Shown piece by piece: positions 7,471-17,627 of a stretch of DNA of 18,191 nt. Numbering within the stretch: position 1 is the stretch's first letter; each line of letters begins with the position of its first letter. The stretch comes from Mollicutes bacterium (lineage in GTDB: Bacteria > Bacillota_I > Bacilli_A > Izemoplasmatales > Izemoplasmataceae). The translations under genes and the position numbers were made by a program. Location: contig PUMO01000214.1 in NCBI GenBank assembly GCA_003551405.1, positions 1 to 18,191 of the forward strand, given 5' to 3'. The notes below the pieces were generated by a model that was given only the letters and a program-made list of their open reading frames with translations, did not search any database and had not been told where the DNA came from.

Positions 7471-8007
7471 ATGATTGAATCATTCTCAAACGCCATCGAC
7501 CGTTTGGTTGAGTTTTCTGGGCTGACCCAGCTTGACCCTGTGGAGATGGCCGTTCAAATTATTGCAACCATTCTCCTTATTGTTGTGGTTAAAGTTTTCT
7601 TCTGGGAAAAAATCACAGCCTTTTTAGACAAGCGCAAGGAAATCGTTGATAGCGAGCTTACTGAAGCTGCTGAACAAAACGAAGAAGCCAAGCAAATGAA
7701 AAAAGAGGCTGAAGAGACGCTTCAGGAAGCGAAAGAGCGTGCCAAAAGCATCGTTGATGAAGCAAAAAGTCGCGGTGAAGATACACGCCGTGAGATAGTC
7801 CGTGAAGCGAAAAACGAAGCGGAACGCATCAAAAACAATGCACAAAAGGACATGGACAGAGAACTCGAACTTGCACGCAATAAAATGCGCAATGAAATGA
7901 TTGAGATTGCAACCCATCTCACACAAAAAGTCATTGAAAAGAAGTTGCCAAAATCAACCTATAATCAATTGATCGATGAAGCCATTAAAGAGGTCAATGA
8001 ACAATGA
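7471..8007 (+). CDS. atpF: ATP synthase Fo subunit b
   Basis: Peripheral stalk subunit that links the membrane part to F1 through delta. It has 178 residues. After an N-terminal segment of about 25 residues comes one membrane helix (about 26-46) ending in FFWEKI. A long, strongly charged helix follows, about 50-160, rich in Lys, Glu, Ala and Arg, typical of the stalk coiled coil. The C-terminal part ATHLTQKVIEKKL is the usual delta-binding region. The ribosome site TAGGAGG lies well placed before the ATG. The stop overlaps the atpH start (ATGA), a standard coupling arrangement. Only one b gene is present, as in heterotrophic Bacillota with a b2 stalk. Confidence 0.95.
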   Translation: MIESFSNAIDRLVEFSGLTQLDPVEMAVQIIATILLIVVVKVFFWEKITAFLDKRKEIVDSELTEAAEQNEEAKQMKKEAEETLQEAKERAKSIVDEAKSRGEDTRREIVREAKNEAERIKNNAQKDMDRELELARNKMRNEMIEIATHLTQKVIEKKLPKSTYNQLIDEAIKEVNEQ

Positions 8008-8519
8008 GCGCACTTAGCGAACAATATGCAGTTGCGCTTTTTGAGGTTGCAAGTGATGCGGGTGTTTTGAATGACGTCTTAGAAGAATACGATGCTTTAA
8101 ATCAAGGATTGGATGATGCATCGATGCAGTTTTTCATGCACCCAGGCGTCGAGAAAACCAAAAAACGCGATTTGATCGATTCACTTAATGTAAGTGAAAC
8201 CATGCAGCATTTTCTTTATGTTCTCATTGACAATAACCGGTTCGAATATGTCCCCGATATTTATGAAGACTATAAAGCATTGATTAACAATCGCTTTAAA
8301 CGCATGCACGTCATTGTCTACAGCAAACGTCCGCTGGACGCTAAACGAAAAGAAAACTTAAAACAACAATACGAAGCAAAATATAACCGTCAAGTGACCC
8401 TTGAAAATCGTTTGGATGAAAAGATTGTCGGTGGTTTGCGTTTTGAATTTGAAGGCAAAGTTATCGACGACACCATCAACCACACACTTTCCCAAATGAA
8501 GCGTCAGTTGACCAAATAG
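8004..8519 (+). CDS. atpH: ATP synthase F1 subunit delta
   Basis: Caps the F1 head and binds the b stalk, so that the stator does not turn. It has 171 residues, normal length. The helical N-terminal domain begins YAVALFEVASDAG, the family signature. The C-terminal part has the conserved pattern LDEKIVGGLRFEFEGKVIDDTI (about 137-158), followed by LSQMKRQL. The gene starts inside the atpF stop (ATGA overlap of four bases), so translation is probably coupled. Nothing unusual was noted. Confidence 0.95.
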   Translation: MSALSEQYAVALFEVASDAGVLNDVLEEYDALNQGLDDASMQFFMHPGVEKTKKRDLIDSLNVSETMQHFLYVLIDNNRFEYVPDIYEDYKALINNRFKRMHVIVYSKRPLDAKRKENLKQQYEAKYNRQVTLENRLDEKIVGGLRFEFEGKVIDDTINHTLSQMKRQLTK

Positions 8520-10040
<1,521 letters not shown>

Positions 10041-10052
10041 GGAGGCCATTTT

Positions 10053-10940
10053 ATGAGTTCAATGCGTGAGATTAAAAATCGAATCAACGCAACGACAAAA
10101 ACCTCACAAATCACCAAAGCCATGCACATGGTCTCAGCGGCTAAACTTCAAAAAGCAGAACGTGCGATCAAAAACTATCGTCCACTGCCTGAGCGTTTAA
10201 GCCGTGTGCTTTCGCGTGTCTTGAAAAGTGACAGGGAATTATCGCACTCAATGCTTGAAGCCCGCGAAGAAATCAATAAGACAGTTTACATCATTGTCTC
10301 AAGTGACCGCGGCCTTGCAGGCCCTTATAACAACAACATTTTCAAGGCGTTTCAAAAACACATCAATGAAACACATGACGACAACAGCGAATTTGAAATT
10401 GCGGCACTTGGGTATAAGGCGTTTGCGTTTGCGAAACGCAACGGCTATACAATGATTCATGACGACGTCATTCAAATCCGTGATGATGTGCAATTTCTGG
10501 ATTTCCGGCAAATTTCCGATACGTTCATTACTGGATATCTCTCTGGGAAGTTTGATAAGATTGTCGTATTTTACAATCAATTTGTGAACACACTGACACA
10601 ACATGTGCGTTCAACAACGCTTGTTCCCCTTGAACAAAACCCATTGTTAGAAGCCGAAGACGATGACGACCAGACGTACAGAACCATATATAACTATGAG
10701 CCCAGTGCTCAATCCGTGCTTCAAGAAGTCATTCCCATGTATGTAACCAACTTGCTTTACGGTATGATTTTAGAAGCCAAGGCCAGTGAACACGCCTCAC
10801 GCATGACCGCAATGCAAAGCGCGACGGACAATGCCAATGATGTCATTGAATCATTGCAAATCAGTTACAACCGCGCCCGTCAGGATGCCATCACCGTTGA
10901 ACTTACAGACATCATCGGTGGCGCCGAAGCGGTGAAATAA
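10053..10940 (+). CDS. atpG: ATP synthase F1 subunit gamma
   Basis: The central rotor shaft. It has 295 residues, at the upper end of the normal range. The N-terminal helix has the conserved REIKNRINATTKTSQITKAM, and the C-terminal helix ends NRARQDAITVELTDIIGGAEA, the two halves of the coiled-coil shaft. The middle Rossmann-like domain includes the SSDRGLAGPYN motif. An acidic stretch, EAEDDDDQ near residues 204-211, lies in the variable middle domain. A near-perfect AAGGAGG precedes the ATG. The call is certain. Confidence 0.97.
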   Translation: MSSMREIKNRINATTKTSQITKAMHMVSAAKLQKAERAIKNYRPLPERLSRVLSRVLKSDRELSHSMLEAREEINKTVYIIVSSDRGLAGPYNNNIFKAFQKHINETHDDNSEFEIAALGYKAFAFAKRNGYTMIHDDVIQIRDDVQFLDFRQISDTFITGYLSGKFDKIVVFYNQFVNTLTQHVRSTTLVPLEQNPLLEAEDDDDQTYRTIYNYEPSAQSVLQEVIPMYVTNLLYGMILEAKASEHASRMTAMQSATDNANDVIESLQISYNRARQDAITVELTDIIGGAEAVK

Positions 10941-12362
<1,422 letters not shown>

Positions 12363-12370
12363 GTGATTCC

Positions 12371-12763
12371 ATGCAAATGGTTGTAATCACACCCGCTGGA
12401 GAACTCTATAACGAAACTGTTGATTATGTTGTTGTATCCAGCCGAAATAACGGTGATTTTGCGTTAATGAAAAATCACGCGCCATTGATCAGTGCAATAG
12501 ATGTTGGCTATGTGAAAATGGTTAGAAGCCAGGACGTCTTATTTACAGTGATTGTCAATGGTGCCCTTGAAGTGCAGGACAACGTGATTAGCGTTGTTGC
12601 ACAAGAAGCCCATGTCGGGCTTAACAAGGACAGTGCCATGGAACACCTTGAAGAGGTTAGGAAAGCTCGTTTAGAAGAAAACCGTAAACGTACACAGGAT
12701 TTCTTAAAAGCGGAACGCAAACTCAAACAAAGCATTCGCGAAGCAAAGGCTTCAAAACGCTAA
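12371..12763 (+). CDS. atpC: ATP synthase F1 subunit epsilon
   Basis: Rotor subunit joining gamma to the c ring, and often an inhibitor of ATP hydrolysis. It has 130 residues. The N-terminal beta-sandwich (1-85) has ITPAGELYNETVDYVVVSSRNGD-like sequence and the family motif LMKNHAPLISAIDVG. The C-terminal 45 residues form the two charged helices that can move in the inhibitory form. Ribosome site AGGTGAT precedes the ATG. It is the last gene of the atp operon; an intrinsic terminator starts six bases after its stop. Confidence 0.95.
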   Translation: MQMVVITPAGELYNETVDYVVVSSRNNGDFALMKNHAPLISAIDVGYVKMVRSQDVLFTVIVNGALEVQDNVISVVAQEAHVGLNKDSAMEHLEEVRKARLEENRKRTQDFLKAERKLKQSIREAKASKR

Positions 12764-12768
12764 AAACT

Positions 12769-12791
12769 CGCCCGCGACTGCGGGCGTTTTT
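12769..12791 (+). terminator. Intrinsic terminator of the atp operon
   Basis: A perfect 7-bp G+C-rich stem, CGCCCGC (12769-12775) with GCGGGCG (12780-12786), has a four-base GACT loop and is followed by TTTTT and then GTT. An A-run sits just before it. This is a strong rho-independent terminator. The birA ribosome site begins only four bases after the T-run. Confidence 0.93.
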
Positions 12792-12809
12792 GTTAAGGAG
12801 AGGGTGGCT

Positions 12810-13475
12810 TTGAAAACAACACATTATAAAATCGTATCATCCACCAACGATGTGATTAAAACTCATCTTGCATATGAAGAAGCGCCAATGATGGTGACTG
12901 CAGACTTTCAGACGAACGGGCGAGGACGCCGCGGAAGACGCTGGGAGTCTTCACAAGGGTTAAATATGCTAGCGTCTTTTTTCCATCCCGCAATTACACA
13001 ACAAAACCAGGCACTGTTCATTTCGGCGCTCAGCATTGTAAATACACTTAAAGCTTACGGCGTTGATGCTAAGATTAAACTTCCCAATGACATTCACATC
13101 AATCAAAAAAAGATTGCAGGCATTCTCATAGAAAGTTATGCAATGCAATCACACTACATTATTGGTGTAGGATTAAACGTTAATCAGTCATTTGACTCTC
13201 CAAAACAAACCGCTTTAGCAGATGAGACCGGACATAATCATGATTTAACTGCCATTAAAGATCAGTTCAAAAAACACGTTAGTCAATTGGCAACACGCTC
13301 TGTTGAGAACTTATTTAGACACTTTAAGGCTTCAACAGACATGAATGCTTTGGACGTAAGCTATAAAGGAGAACGCGTCAGGTTTTATGATTTTGATGTT
13401 TCTTTGCAATGTAATACTTCTAAGGGGATGATGCCTTGCGCTGCACTGGAATTCACGTATCGAAAACAACAATAG
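12810..13475 (+). CDS. birA: Biotin-protein ligase (monofunctional BirA), divergent
   Basis: Joins biotin to a lysine of biotin-carrier proteins through biotinyl-AMP; AccB, encoded just downstream, is the obvious target. It has 221 residues from the TTG at 12810. That start is chosen over GTG 12804 because AAGGAG (12795-12800) lies nine bases from the TTG and only three from the GTG. There is no N-terminal helix-turn-helix, so it should not act as a repressor. The nucleotide/biotin loop GRGRRGRRW is at 37-45. KLPNDI at 90-95 replaces the usual KWPND; KKIAGILIE (Lys101) follows normally. The usual C-terminal SH3-like domain is reduced to about 37 poorly matching residues. A terminator lies just upstream and no promoter is visible, so expression may depend on readthrough. 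Confidence 0.88.
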   Translation: MKTTHYKIVSSTNDVIKTHLAYEEAPMMVTADFQTNGRGRRGRRWESSQGLNMLASFFHPAITQQNQALFISALSIVNTLKAYGVDAKIKLPNDIHINQKKIAGILIESYAMQSHYIIGVGLNVNQSFDSPKQTALADETGHNHDLTAIKDQFKKHVSQLATRSVENLFRHFKASTDMNALDVSYKGERVRFYDFDVSLQCNTSKGMMPCAALEFTYRKQQ

Positions 13476-13522
13476 GTTTGTAAGCGAACAAAACACAATC
13501 GCCGTGTTTAGTGCACAAACCT
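13474..13522 (+). other. Two-part hairpin in the 3' region of birA
   Basis: AGGTTTGT (13474-13481) pairs perfectly with ACAAACCT (13515-13522). Inside it, AAACAC (13491-13496) pairs with GTGTTT (13504-13509) around a seven-base loop. The structure overlaps the birA stop codon and is not followed by a T-run, so by itself it is not a terminator. It may protect the mRNA end or be part of a larger folded element with the terminator seven bases downstream. Confidence 0.5.
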
Positions 13523-13529
13523 TTAATGG

Positions 13530-13592
13530 CCATTGGAATCAAAATGTTTTAATTCCCTTGAATAAGACATTTTCATTCCAATGGTTTTTTTT
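13530..13592 (+). terminator. Long intrinsic terminator after birA
   Basis: CCATTGGAAT (13530-13539) pairs with ATTCCAATGG (13575-13584). After one C-C mismatch, AAAATGT (13541-13547) pairs with ACATTTT (13567-13573), giving a 17-bp stem with a 19-base loop. Eight T residues follow at 13585-13592. It should end transcripts coming from birA and isolate the acpP promoter. It is longer and less G+C-rich than the atp terminator. There is no T-run on the opposite side, so it works on the + strand only. Confidence 0.88.
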
Positions 13593-13655
13593 AATTTGCA
13601 TGAATCTTTCTCATTTTGTTTATCCATAGTAATTGCTAGTTCGTCATCAATGTTG

Positions 13656-13668
13656 TTTGAAGTTCAAA
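13656..13668 (+). promoter_or_regulatory. Palindromic operator, FabT-box-like
   Basis: A perfect palindrome, TTTGAA-G-TTCAAA, ends five bases before the -35 box of the acpP promoter. Read as TTTGA-AGT-TCAAA it has the same half-sites and three-base spacing as the FabT operator TTTGA-N3-TCAAA that controls fatty-acid genes in streptococci and lactococci. Its place ahead of a fatty-acid operon supports this. No fabT gene is in the window, so the regulator is inferred. Confidence 0.6.
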
Positions 13669-13673
13669 TGGTA

Positions 13674-13702
13674 TTGACATGCAAATCATTCGCAAGTATA
13701 AT
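13674..13702 (+). promoter_or_regulatory. Perfect sigma-A promoter of the acpP-acc-fabH operon
   Basis: TTGACA (13674-13679), a 17-base spacer and TATAAT (13697-13702) match the consensus at all twelve positions. The start of transcription would be near 13709, leaving a leader of about 15 bases that is almost entirely the ribosome site AAGGAGGTG (13711-13719). This leaves no room for a leader riboswitch or attenuator. Confidence 0.92.
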
Positions 13703-13724
13703 GCTCGTCAAAGGAGGTGTTTTG

Positions 13725-13949
13725 ATGTTCAAACAAGTTCAGTCCATTATATCTGAAGAATTGGATGTGCCCACAGAAAAAGTAACCAAAGAAGCCGCTA
13801 TCCTCGATGACCTTGGTGCAGATTCTTTAGATGTTGTCGAACTGATTATGGCACTCGAAGAAGAATTTGAGGTTGAAATCAGTGATGAAAAAGCGCAATC
13901 ATTAAAAACTGTTCAAGATGTACTCGATTATATTGAAAGTGTTAAATAA
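13725..13949 (+). CDS. acpP: Acyl carrier protein
   Basis: Small acidic carrier that holds growing fatty acyl chains on a 4'-phosphopantetheine arm. It has 74 residues. The arm attaches to Ser34 in LGADSLDVVELIMALEEEF, the family signature. The four-helix fold is readable, and the C-terminal TVQDVLDYI is typical. The ATG at 13725 is chosen because AAGGAGGTG lies directly upstream and transcription should begin only about 15 bases before it. The frame is open further upstream to 13581, but that stretch crosses the promoter and the end of a terminator. It is the first gene of the fatty-acid operon, a position suited to the high level of AcpP required. Confidence 0.96.
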   Translation: MFKQVQSIISEELDVPTEKVTKEAAILDDLGADSLDVVELIMALEEEFEVEISDEKAQSLKTVQDVLDYIESVK

Positions 13950-13994
13950 GACGTGCAATCAAGAATAGATTGATAGAAACAAGGGGAGATACCC

Positions 13995-14438
13995 ATGAAA
14001 AACCGTGAATTAAAAACGATTATTAAAATGTTTGAGGAATCTTCTTTATCCAGTATGAAACTTGAAAAAGAAGATGTGAAGATTGAATTGAATAAGCCAA
14101 ACGGTAATACTGCCGTTCACGTTCCGCATCCGGAAGCGACTGAAGATGTTTTGCATGAACCCTCCTCACAAACAGAGCAAGTTTCAGACCAAAGTGAAGA
14201 GTTGATCCCAATTAAGGCCCCGCTTGTTGGCACATTTTATGAAGCGCCTTCGCCTGAGAAGGGTCCCTTTGTGAAAGAAGGCCAATGGGTAAATAAAGGT
14301 GATACCGTGTGCATTATAGAAGCGATGAAAGTTATGAATGAAATTAGCGCGCCTCATGATGGTCGTGTGATTTCTATTCATGCAGGTGATGGCGACATGG
14401 TTCAGTATGACCAGGTTATTATGGAGTTAAAACCATGA
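13995..14438 (+). CDS. accB: Biotin carboxyl carrier protein of acetyl-CoA carboxylase
   Basis: Carries biotin between the carboxylase and transferase parts of acetyl-CoA carboxylase. It has 147 residues. The N-terminal part (1-35) begins KNRELKTIIKMFEESSLSSMKLE, the AccB-specific helix region. A polar linker runs from about 36 to 70. The biotinyl domain (71-147) has the target lysine Lys112 in EAMKVMNEI, plus the protruding thumb segment YEAPSPEKGPFV that distinguishes AccB from other biotinyl domains. AAGGGGAGA lies before the ATG. The gap of 45 bases after acpP has no clear terminator. The start of accC overlaps the stop by four bases. Confidence 0.96.
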   Translation: MKNRELKTIIKMFEESSLSSMKLEKEDVKIELNKPNGNTAVHVPHPEATEDVLHEPSSQTEQVSDQSEELIPIKAPLVGTFYEAPSPEKGPFVKEGQWVNKGDTVCIIEAMKVMNEISAPHDGRVISIHAGDGDMVQYDQVIMELKP

Positions 14439-15787
14439 TTCAACGACTGTTGGTAGCGAACCGGGGTGAAATTGCTGTACGGATCATTCGAACATGTAAA
14501 AAACTCGGCATCGAAAGTGTTGCCGTTTATTCTGAAGCGGATGCAGATGCCCTGCATGTTCATCTTGCGGACCAAGCCGTTTGCATTGGAAAGGCACCTG
14601 CATCTAAAAGCTACTTAAATCAGGAAAACATTATTTCAGCAGCCATTGGAACAAATTGTGAAGCCATCCATCCCGGCTTCGGTTTTTTAAGTGAAGATGC
14701 CAGTTTTGCGGCGCTTGTTGAGTCTTGTGGATTGACGTTCATTGGACCGCGTTCATCGGTCATTGAATCCATGGGAGATAAATCAAGGGCCAAACAATTG
14801 ATGAAAGAAGCAAACGTTCCGTTGGTTCCTGGGAGTTCCGGTGAGGTGTCGTTAGAAGAAGGCAAACAACTCGCTGAAGATATTGGATATCCAATATTGA
14901 TTAAAGCCTCGGCAGGCGGTGGTGGACGCGGCATGCGCATTGTTAAACGCCGCGATCAATTTGAACAACAGTTTGACGCGGCCAAGCAGGAAGCCCAAGC
15001 CGCGTTTTCATCCGATGGTGTCTACATCGAGAAGTTTGTGGAAAATCCAAGACATATTGAAGTTCAGGTGCTTGGTGACAAGTATGGCAATGCGGTCCAT
15101 GTGGGGACAAGAGATTGTTCAATTCAGCGAAGAAATCAAAAAGTTCTAGAAGAAGCACCGGCCAATATCGATGCATCTCTTGAAGCGCAAATGTATGAAG
15201 CTTCACTCAACGCTGTCAAGGCCGTTGGGTATGAAAATGCTGGCACCATTGAATATATCGTCAGTGATGACGCCTTTTATTTTATTGAGATGAACACCCG
15301 CATTCAAGTGGAACATCCTATCAGTGAAATGATCAGCGGCATTGATCTGATTGAAGAACAGCTCTGCATTGCTTCAGGTGAGGCGATACGCCACACACAA
15401 GAAGATATTACGTTCAATGGTCATGCGATTGAGCTACGCATCAATGCGGAAGATCCTAAACAGGATTTTAGACCATCTCCCGGCACCATTGGTTTGCTTC
15501 ACATTCCTCAAGGGCTCGGTATACGGTTTGATAGCCCGGTTTACCCGGGTTATCAAGTACCGCCTCATTATGATTCAATGATAGGAAAACTAATCGCTCA
15601 TGGGTATTCACGCGATGATGCGATTGCTAAGCTTCGCGCTGCACTTGAAGAGTTGATTGTTAGTGGAGTCACAACCAATCAGTTTTTTCACATGATGATT
15701 TTGATGAATCCTTCATTTATCAAAGGCAACGTGTCAACGGCCTATATTGAAAACCAGTTGGAGGCGTTACTTGATTATGAAACCTGA
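14435..15787 (+). CDS. accC: Biotin carboxylase subunit of acetyl-CoA carboxylase
   Basis: Uses ATP and bicarbonate to carboxylate biotin on AccB. It has 450 residues, as expected. The N-terminal domain starts RLLVANRGEIAVRIIRTCKKLGI. The ATP-grasp domain has Lys157 and the glycine loop GGGGRGM at 161-167. RHIEVQVL, RDCSIQRRNQK and EMNTRIQVEH (Glu285, Asn287, Arg289 included) make up the active site. The C-terminal cap has ELRINAEDP and the PPHYDSMIGKLI segment. The ATG overlaps the accB stop (ATGA). The start of accD overlaps its end by 11 bases, so accB, accC and accD are probably coupled in translation. Its length shows it is a free biotin carboxylase, not a fused pyruvate carboxylase. Confidence 0.97.
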   Translation: MIQRLLVANRGEIAVRIIRTCKKLGIESVAVYSEADADALHVHLADQAVCIGKAPASKSYLNQENIISAAIGTNCEAIHPGFGFLSEDASFAALVESCGLTFIGPRSSVIESMGDKSRAKQLMKEANVPLVPGSSGEVSLEEGKQLAEDIGYPILIKASAGGGGRGMRIVKRRDQFEQQFDAAKQEAQAAFSSDGVYIEKFVENPRHIEVQVLGDKYGNAVHVGTRDCSIQRRNQKVLEEAPANIDASLEAQMYEASLNAVKAVGYENAGTIEYIVSDDAFYFIEMNTRIQVEHPISEMISGIDLIEEQLCIASGEAIRHTQEDITFNGHAIELRINAEDPKQDFRPSPGTIGLLHIPQGLGIRFDSPVYPGYQVPPHYDSMIGKLIAHGYSRDDAIAKLRAALEELIVSGVTTNQFFHMMILMNPSFIKGNVSTAYIENQLEALLDYET

Positions 15788-16667
15788 TGAACTCAAAAGC
15801 CAACTAGAGAAACAAAAACAGTTTAAACATCGTCTTATGCATAAGCAATCACAATCAATCAATCCATCTAAACAACCTGACGTTCCCAAAGGCCTTTATA
15901 AAAAATGTGATGGGTGTGGTGAGACGTTTTCTGCTAAAAAGTTAGAAAAACACACACAAGTTTGTCCAAGCTGTGGATACCATTTTCGTTTAAAGGCTGT
16001 GGACCGTCTTCGTTACTTGGTCGATGAGCACTCGTTCAAAGAAAAAGGACTTGGCTATATTTCACTTGATCCGCTCTTTATTGAAGGTTACGAACAAAAA
16101 CTTGAAGATGCAAAACAAAAAAGCAATATCGATGAGGCCTATATTTATGGATATGCACGTATTGAGGGCATGCCCCTCGTTATTGGCGTGATGGACTCTT
16201 ATTTCATGATGGCCTCCATGGGCAGTGTGGTCGGTGAAAAAATTGCCAAGAGTGCTGAGTATGCCATCCAAAAGCGTTTGCCGCTTGTCATGTTTATTGC
16301 ATCGGGCGGCGCGCGTATGCAAGAGGGCATTTTTTCGTTAATGCAAATGGCGAAAACCTCAGGCGCTATCAAACGACTTCACGAAGAAGGGTTGCTTTTT
16401 ATTAGTGTTCTTACGCACCCAACAACCGGTGGTGTCAGCGCATCGCATGCAACGCTGGCGGATATCATCATCGCAGAACCTAATGCATTGATTGGGTTTG
16501 CCGGACCCCGTGTGATTAAACAAACCATCAAGCAAGATTTGCCTGAAGGCTTTCAAAGAAGTGAATTTTTAGAAGAAAAAGGCATGATTGACACCATTGT
16601 ACATCGTCATAATTTAAGACATACACTACACAAATTGCTGAGTATGCATGAAGTATCGGGGGTGTAA
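15777..16667 (+). CDS. accD: Acetyl-CoA carboxylase carboxyltransferase subunit beta
   Basis: With AccA it moves the carboxyl group from biotin to acetyl-CoA, giving malonyl-CoA. It has 296 residues from ATG 15777. A four-cysteine zinc ribbon is complete: Cys44, Cys47, Cys63 and Cys66, with the usual 2-15-2 spacing. The crotonase-like core follows, with FIASGGARMQEG, THPTTGGVSASHA and IGFAGPRVIKQT. The N-terminal 40 residues are Lys/Gln-rich and not obviously conserved. The GGAGG at 15760-15764 is 12 bases from the ATG but six from a TTG at 15771, so a start two codons earlier is possible. The gene overlaps accC by 11 bases. Confidence 0.95.
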   Translation: MKPDELKSQLEKQKQFKHRLMHKQSQSINPSKQPDVPKGLYKKCDGCGETFSAKKLEKHTQVCPSCGYHFRLKAVDRLRYLVDEHSFKEKGLGYISLDPLFIEGYEQKLEDAKQKSNIDEAYIYGYARIEGMPLVIGVMDSYFMMASMGSVVGEKIAKSAEYAIQKRLPLVMFIASGGARMQEGIFSLMQMAKTSGAIKRLHEEGLLFISVLTHPTTGGVSASHATLADIIIAEPNALIGFAGPRVIKQTIKQDLPEGFQRSEFLEEKGMIDTIVHRHNLRHTLHKLLSMHEVSGV

Positions 16668-16670
16668 CCA

Positions 16671-17627
16671 GTGGATATACTAGAAAAAGAGAAAAAACTT
16701 TTAAAATTGGAAGAAGAACTAAAAAGTCTCGATGATCCATCCGCAATCAAACAGATTACTTCACAAATCAAAGATTATAAACAAGAAATGATGACTGAGT
16801 TGAATGCGTGGGACAAAGTACTCCTCGCGCGTCACCCTAAACGTCCCAATGCTCAGGATGTTATTGATCATATTTTTGAAGATTTCATTGAAATGAAGGG
16901 GGACCGTCTTTACAGTGATGACCGAGCAATCATCGGTGGCGTGGCATTTTATAAAGACCGTCCTGTAACTATCATTGCCCAACAAAAAGGAAAAACGACT
17001 GAAGACAACATTCATACCAATTTCGGTATGCCCCATCCTGAAGGATACCGGAAGGCCTTAAGACTCATGAGGCAAGCAGAAAAATTCAAACGCCCCATTG
17101 TCACTTTCATCGACACCCCGGGCGCATTTCCTGGTATTGGCGCGGAAGCGCGCGGACAAAGCAATGCAATCAGTGAGAATCTATTTGCGATGAGTGATAT
17201 GGAAGTTCCCGTTATTGCGATTGTACTAGGTGAAGGTGGCAGCGGTGGTGCGCTCGCTATTGGTGTAGGCAATCATGTCTACATGCTGGAACATTCAATT
17301 TATTCAATTCTCTCACCCGAGGGCTATGCATCCATTTTGTGGAAAGATTCAACACTTGCCCAAAAAGCTGCAGAAGTGATGAAAATAACCGCATCGGACT
17401 TATTGGAATTTAACATGATAGAAGGCATCATACCTGAGCCATTGGGCGGTGCGCACCATGATTATAAAAAAACATTTGATTCAATAGATCAAACTTTGGA
17501 TCAAGCATTACAATCATTTAACAATAAAACAGCGCAAGAAATCAAAGATCAGCGCTATAACAAGTTTAGAAGCCTTGGGTTCTTCCAGCGCTTCAATTAT
17601 GATAACTTAAAAGGAGTCATCAGTTAA
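16671..17627 (+). CDS. accA: Acetyl-CoA carboxylase carboxyltransferase subunit alpha
   Basis: Partner of AccD in the carboxyltransferase heterotetramer. It has 318 residues, normal for AccA. An N-terminal helical region of about 45 residues, rich in Lys and Glu, precedes WDKVLLARHPKRPNAQDVI, the typical entry to the core. Core motifs are GDRLYSDDRAIIGG, FIDTPGAFPGIGAEARGQ and EGGSGGALAI (188-197), which includes the oxyanion-hole glycines. A Leu-Ser-Pro-Glu-Gly-Tyr segment follows. The start is a GTG three bases after the accD stop, with GGGGGTG as ribosome site. Its stop shares one base with the fabH ATG (TAATG). Confidence 0.96.
   Translation: MDILEKEKKLLKLEEELKSLDDPSAIKQITSQIKDYKQEMMTELNAWDKVLLARHPKRPNAQDVIDHIFEDFIEMKGDRLYSDDRAIIGGVAFYKDRPVTIIAQQKGKTTEDNIHTNFGMPHPEGYRKALRLMRQAEKFKRPIVTFIDTPGAFPGIGAEARGQSNAISENLFAMSDMEVPVIAIVLGEGGSGGALAIGVGNHVYMLEHSIYSILSPEGYASILWKDSTLAQKAAEVMKITASDLLEFNMIEGIIPEPLGGAHHDYKKTFDSIDQTLDQALQSFNNKTAQEIKDQRYNKFRSLGFFQRFNYDNLKGVIS

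Noticed and set aside
13581..13724. In-frame open stretch upstream of acpP that would lengthen the protein to 122 residues
   Set aside because: It crosses the end of a terminator, the operator and a perfect promoter, has no ribosome site, and encodes nothing resembling an acyl carrier protein. The AAGGAGGTG site decides for the ATG at 13725.
13956..13972. Short inverted repeat CAATC-N7-GATTG between acpP and accB
   Set aside because: Only five base pairs, no T-run, and no match to a known operator. Too weak to call a terminator or attenuator.
15100..15141. Substitutions in the AccC motif: GTRDCS for GERDCS and RRNQK for RRHQK
   Set aside because: As I recall, Thr occurs at the first position in other acyl-CoA carboxylases and the second is variable (His, Leu, Met, Asn) among biotin carboxylases. 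The catalytic residues are intact.
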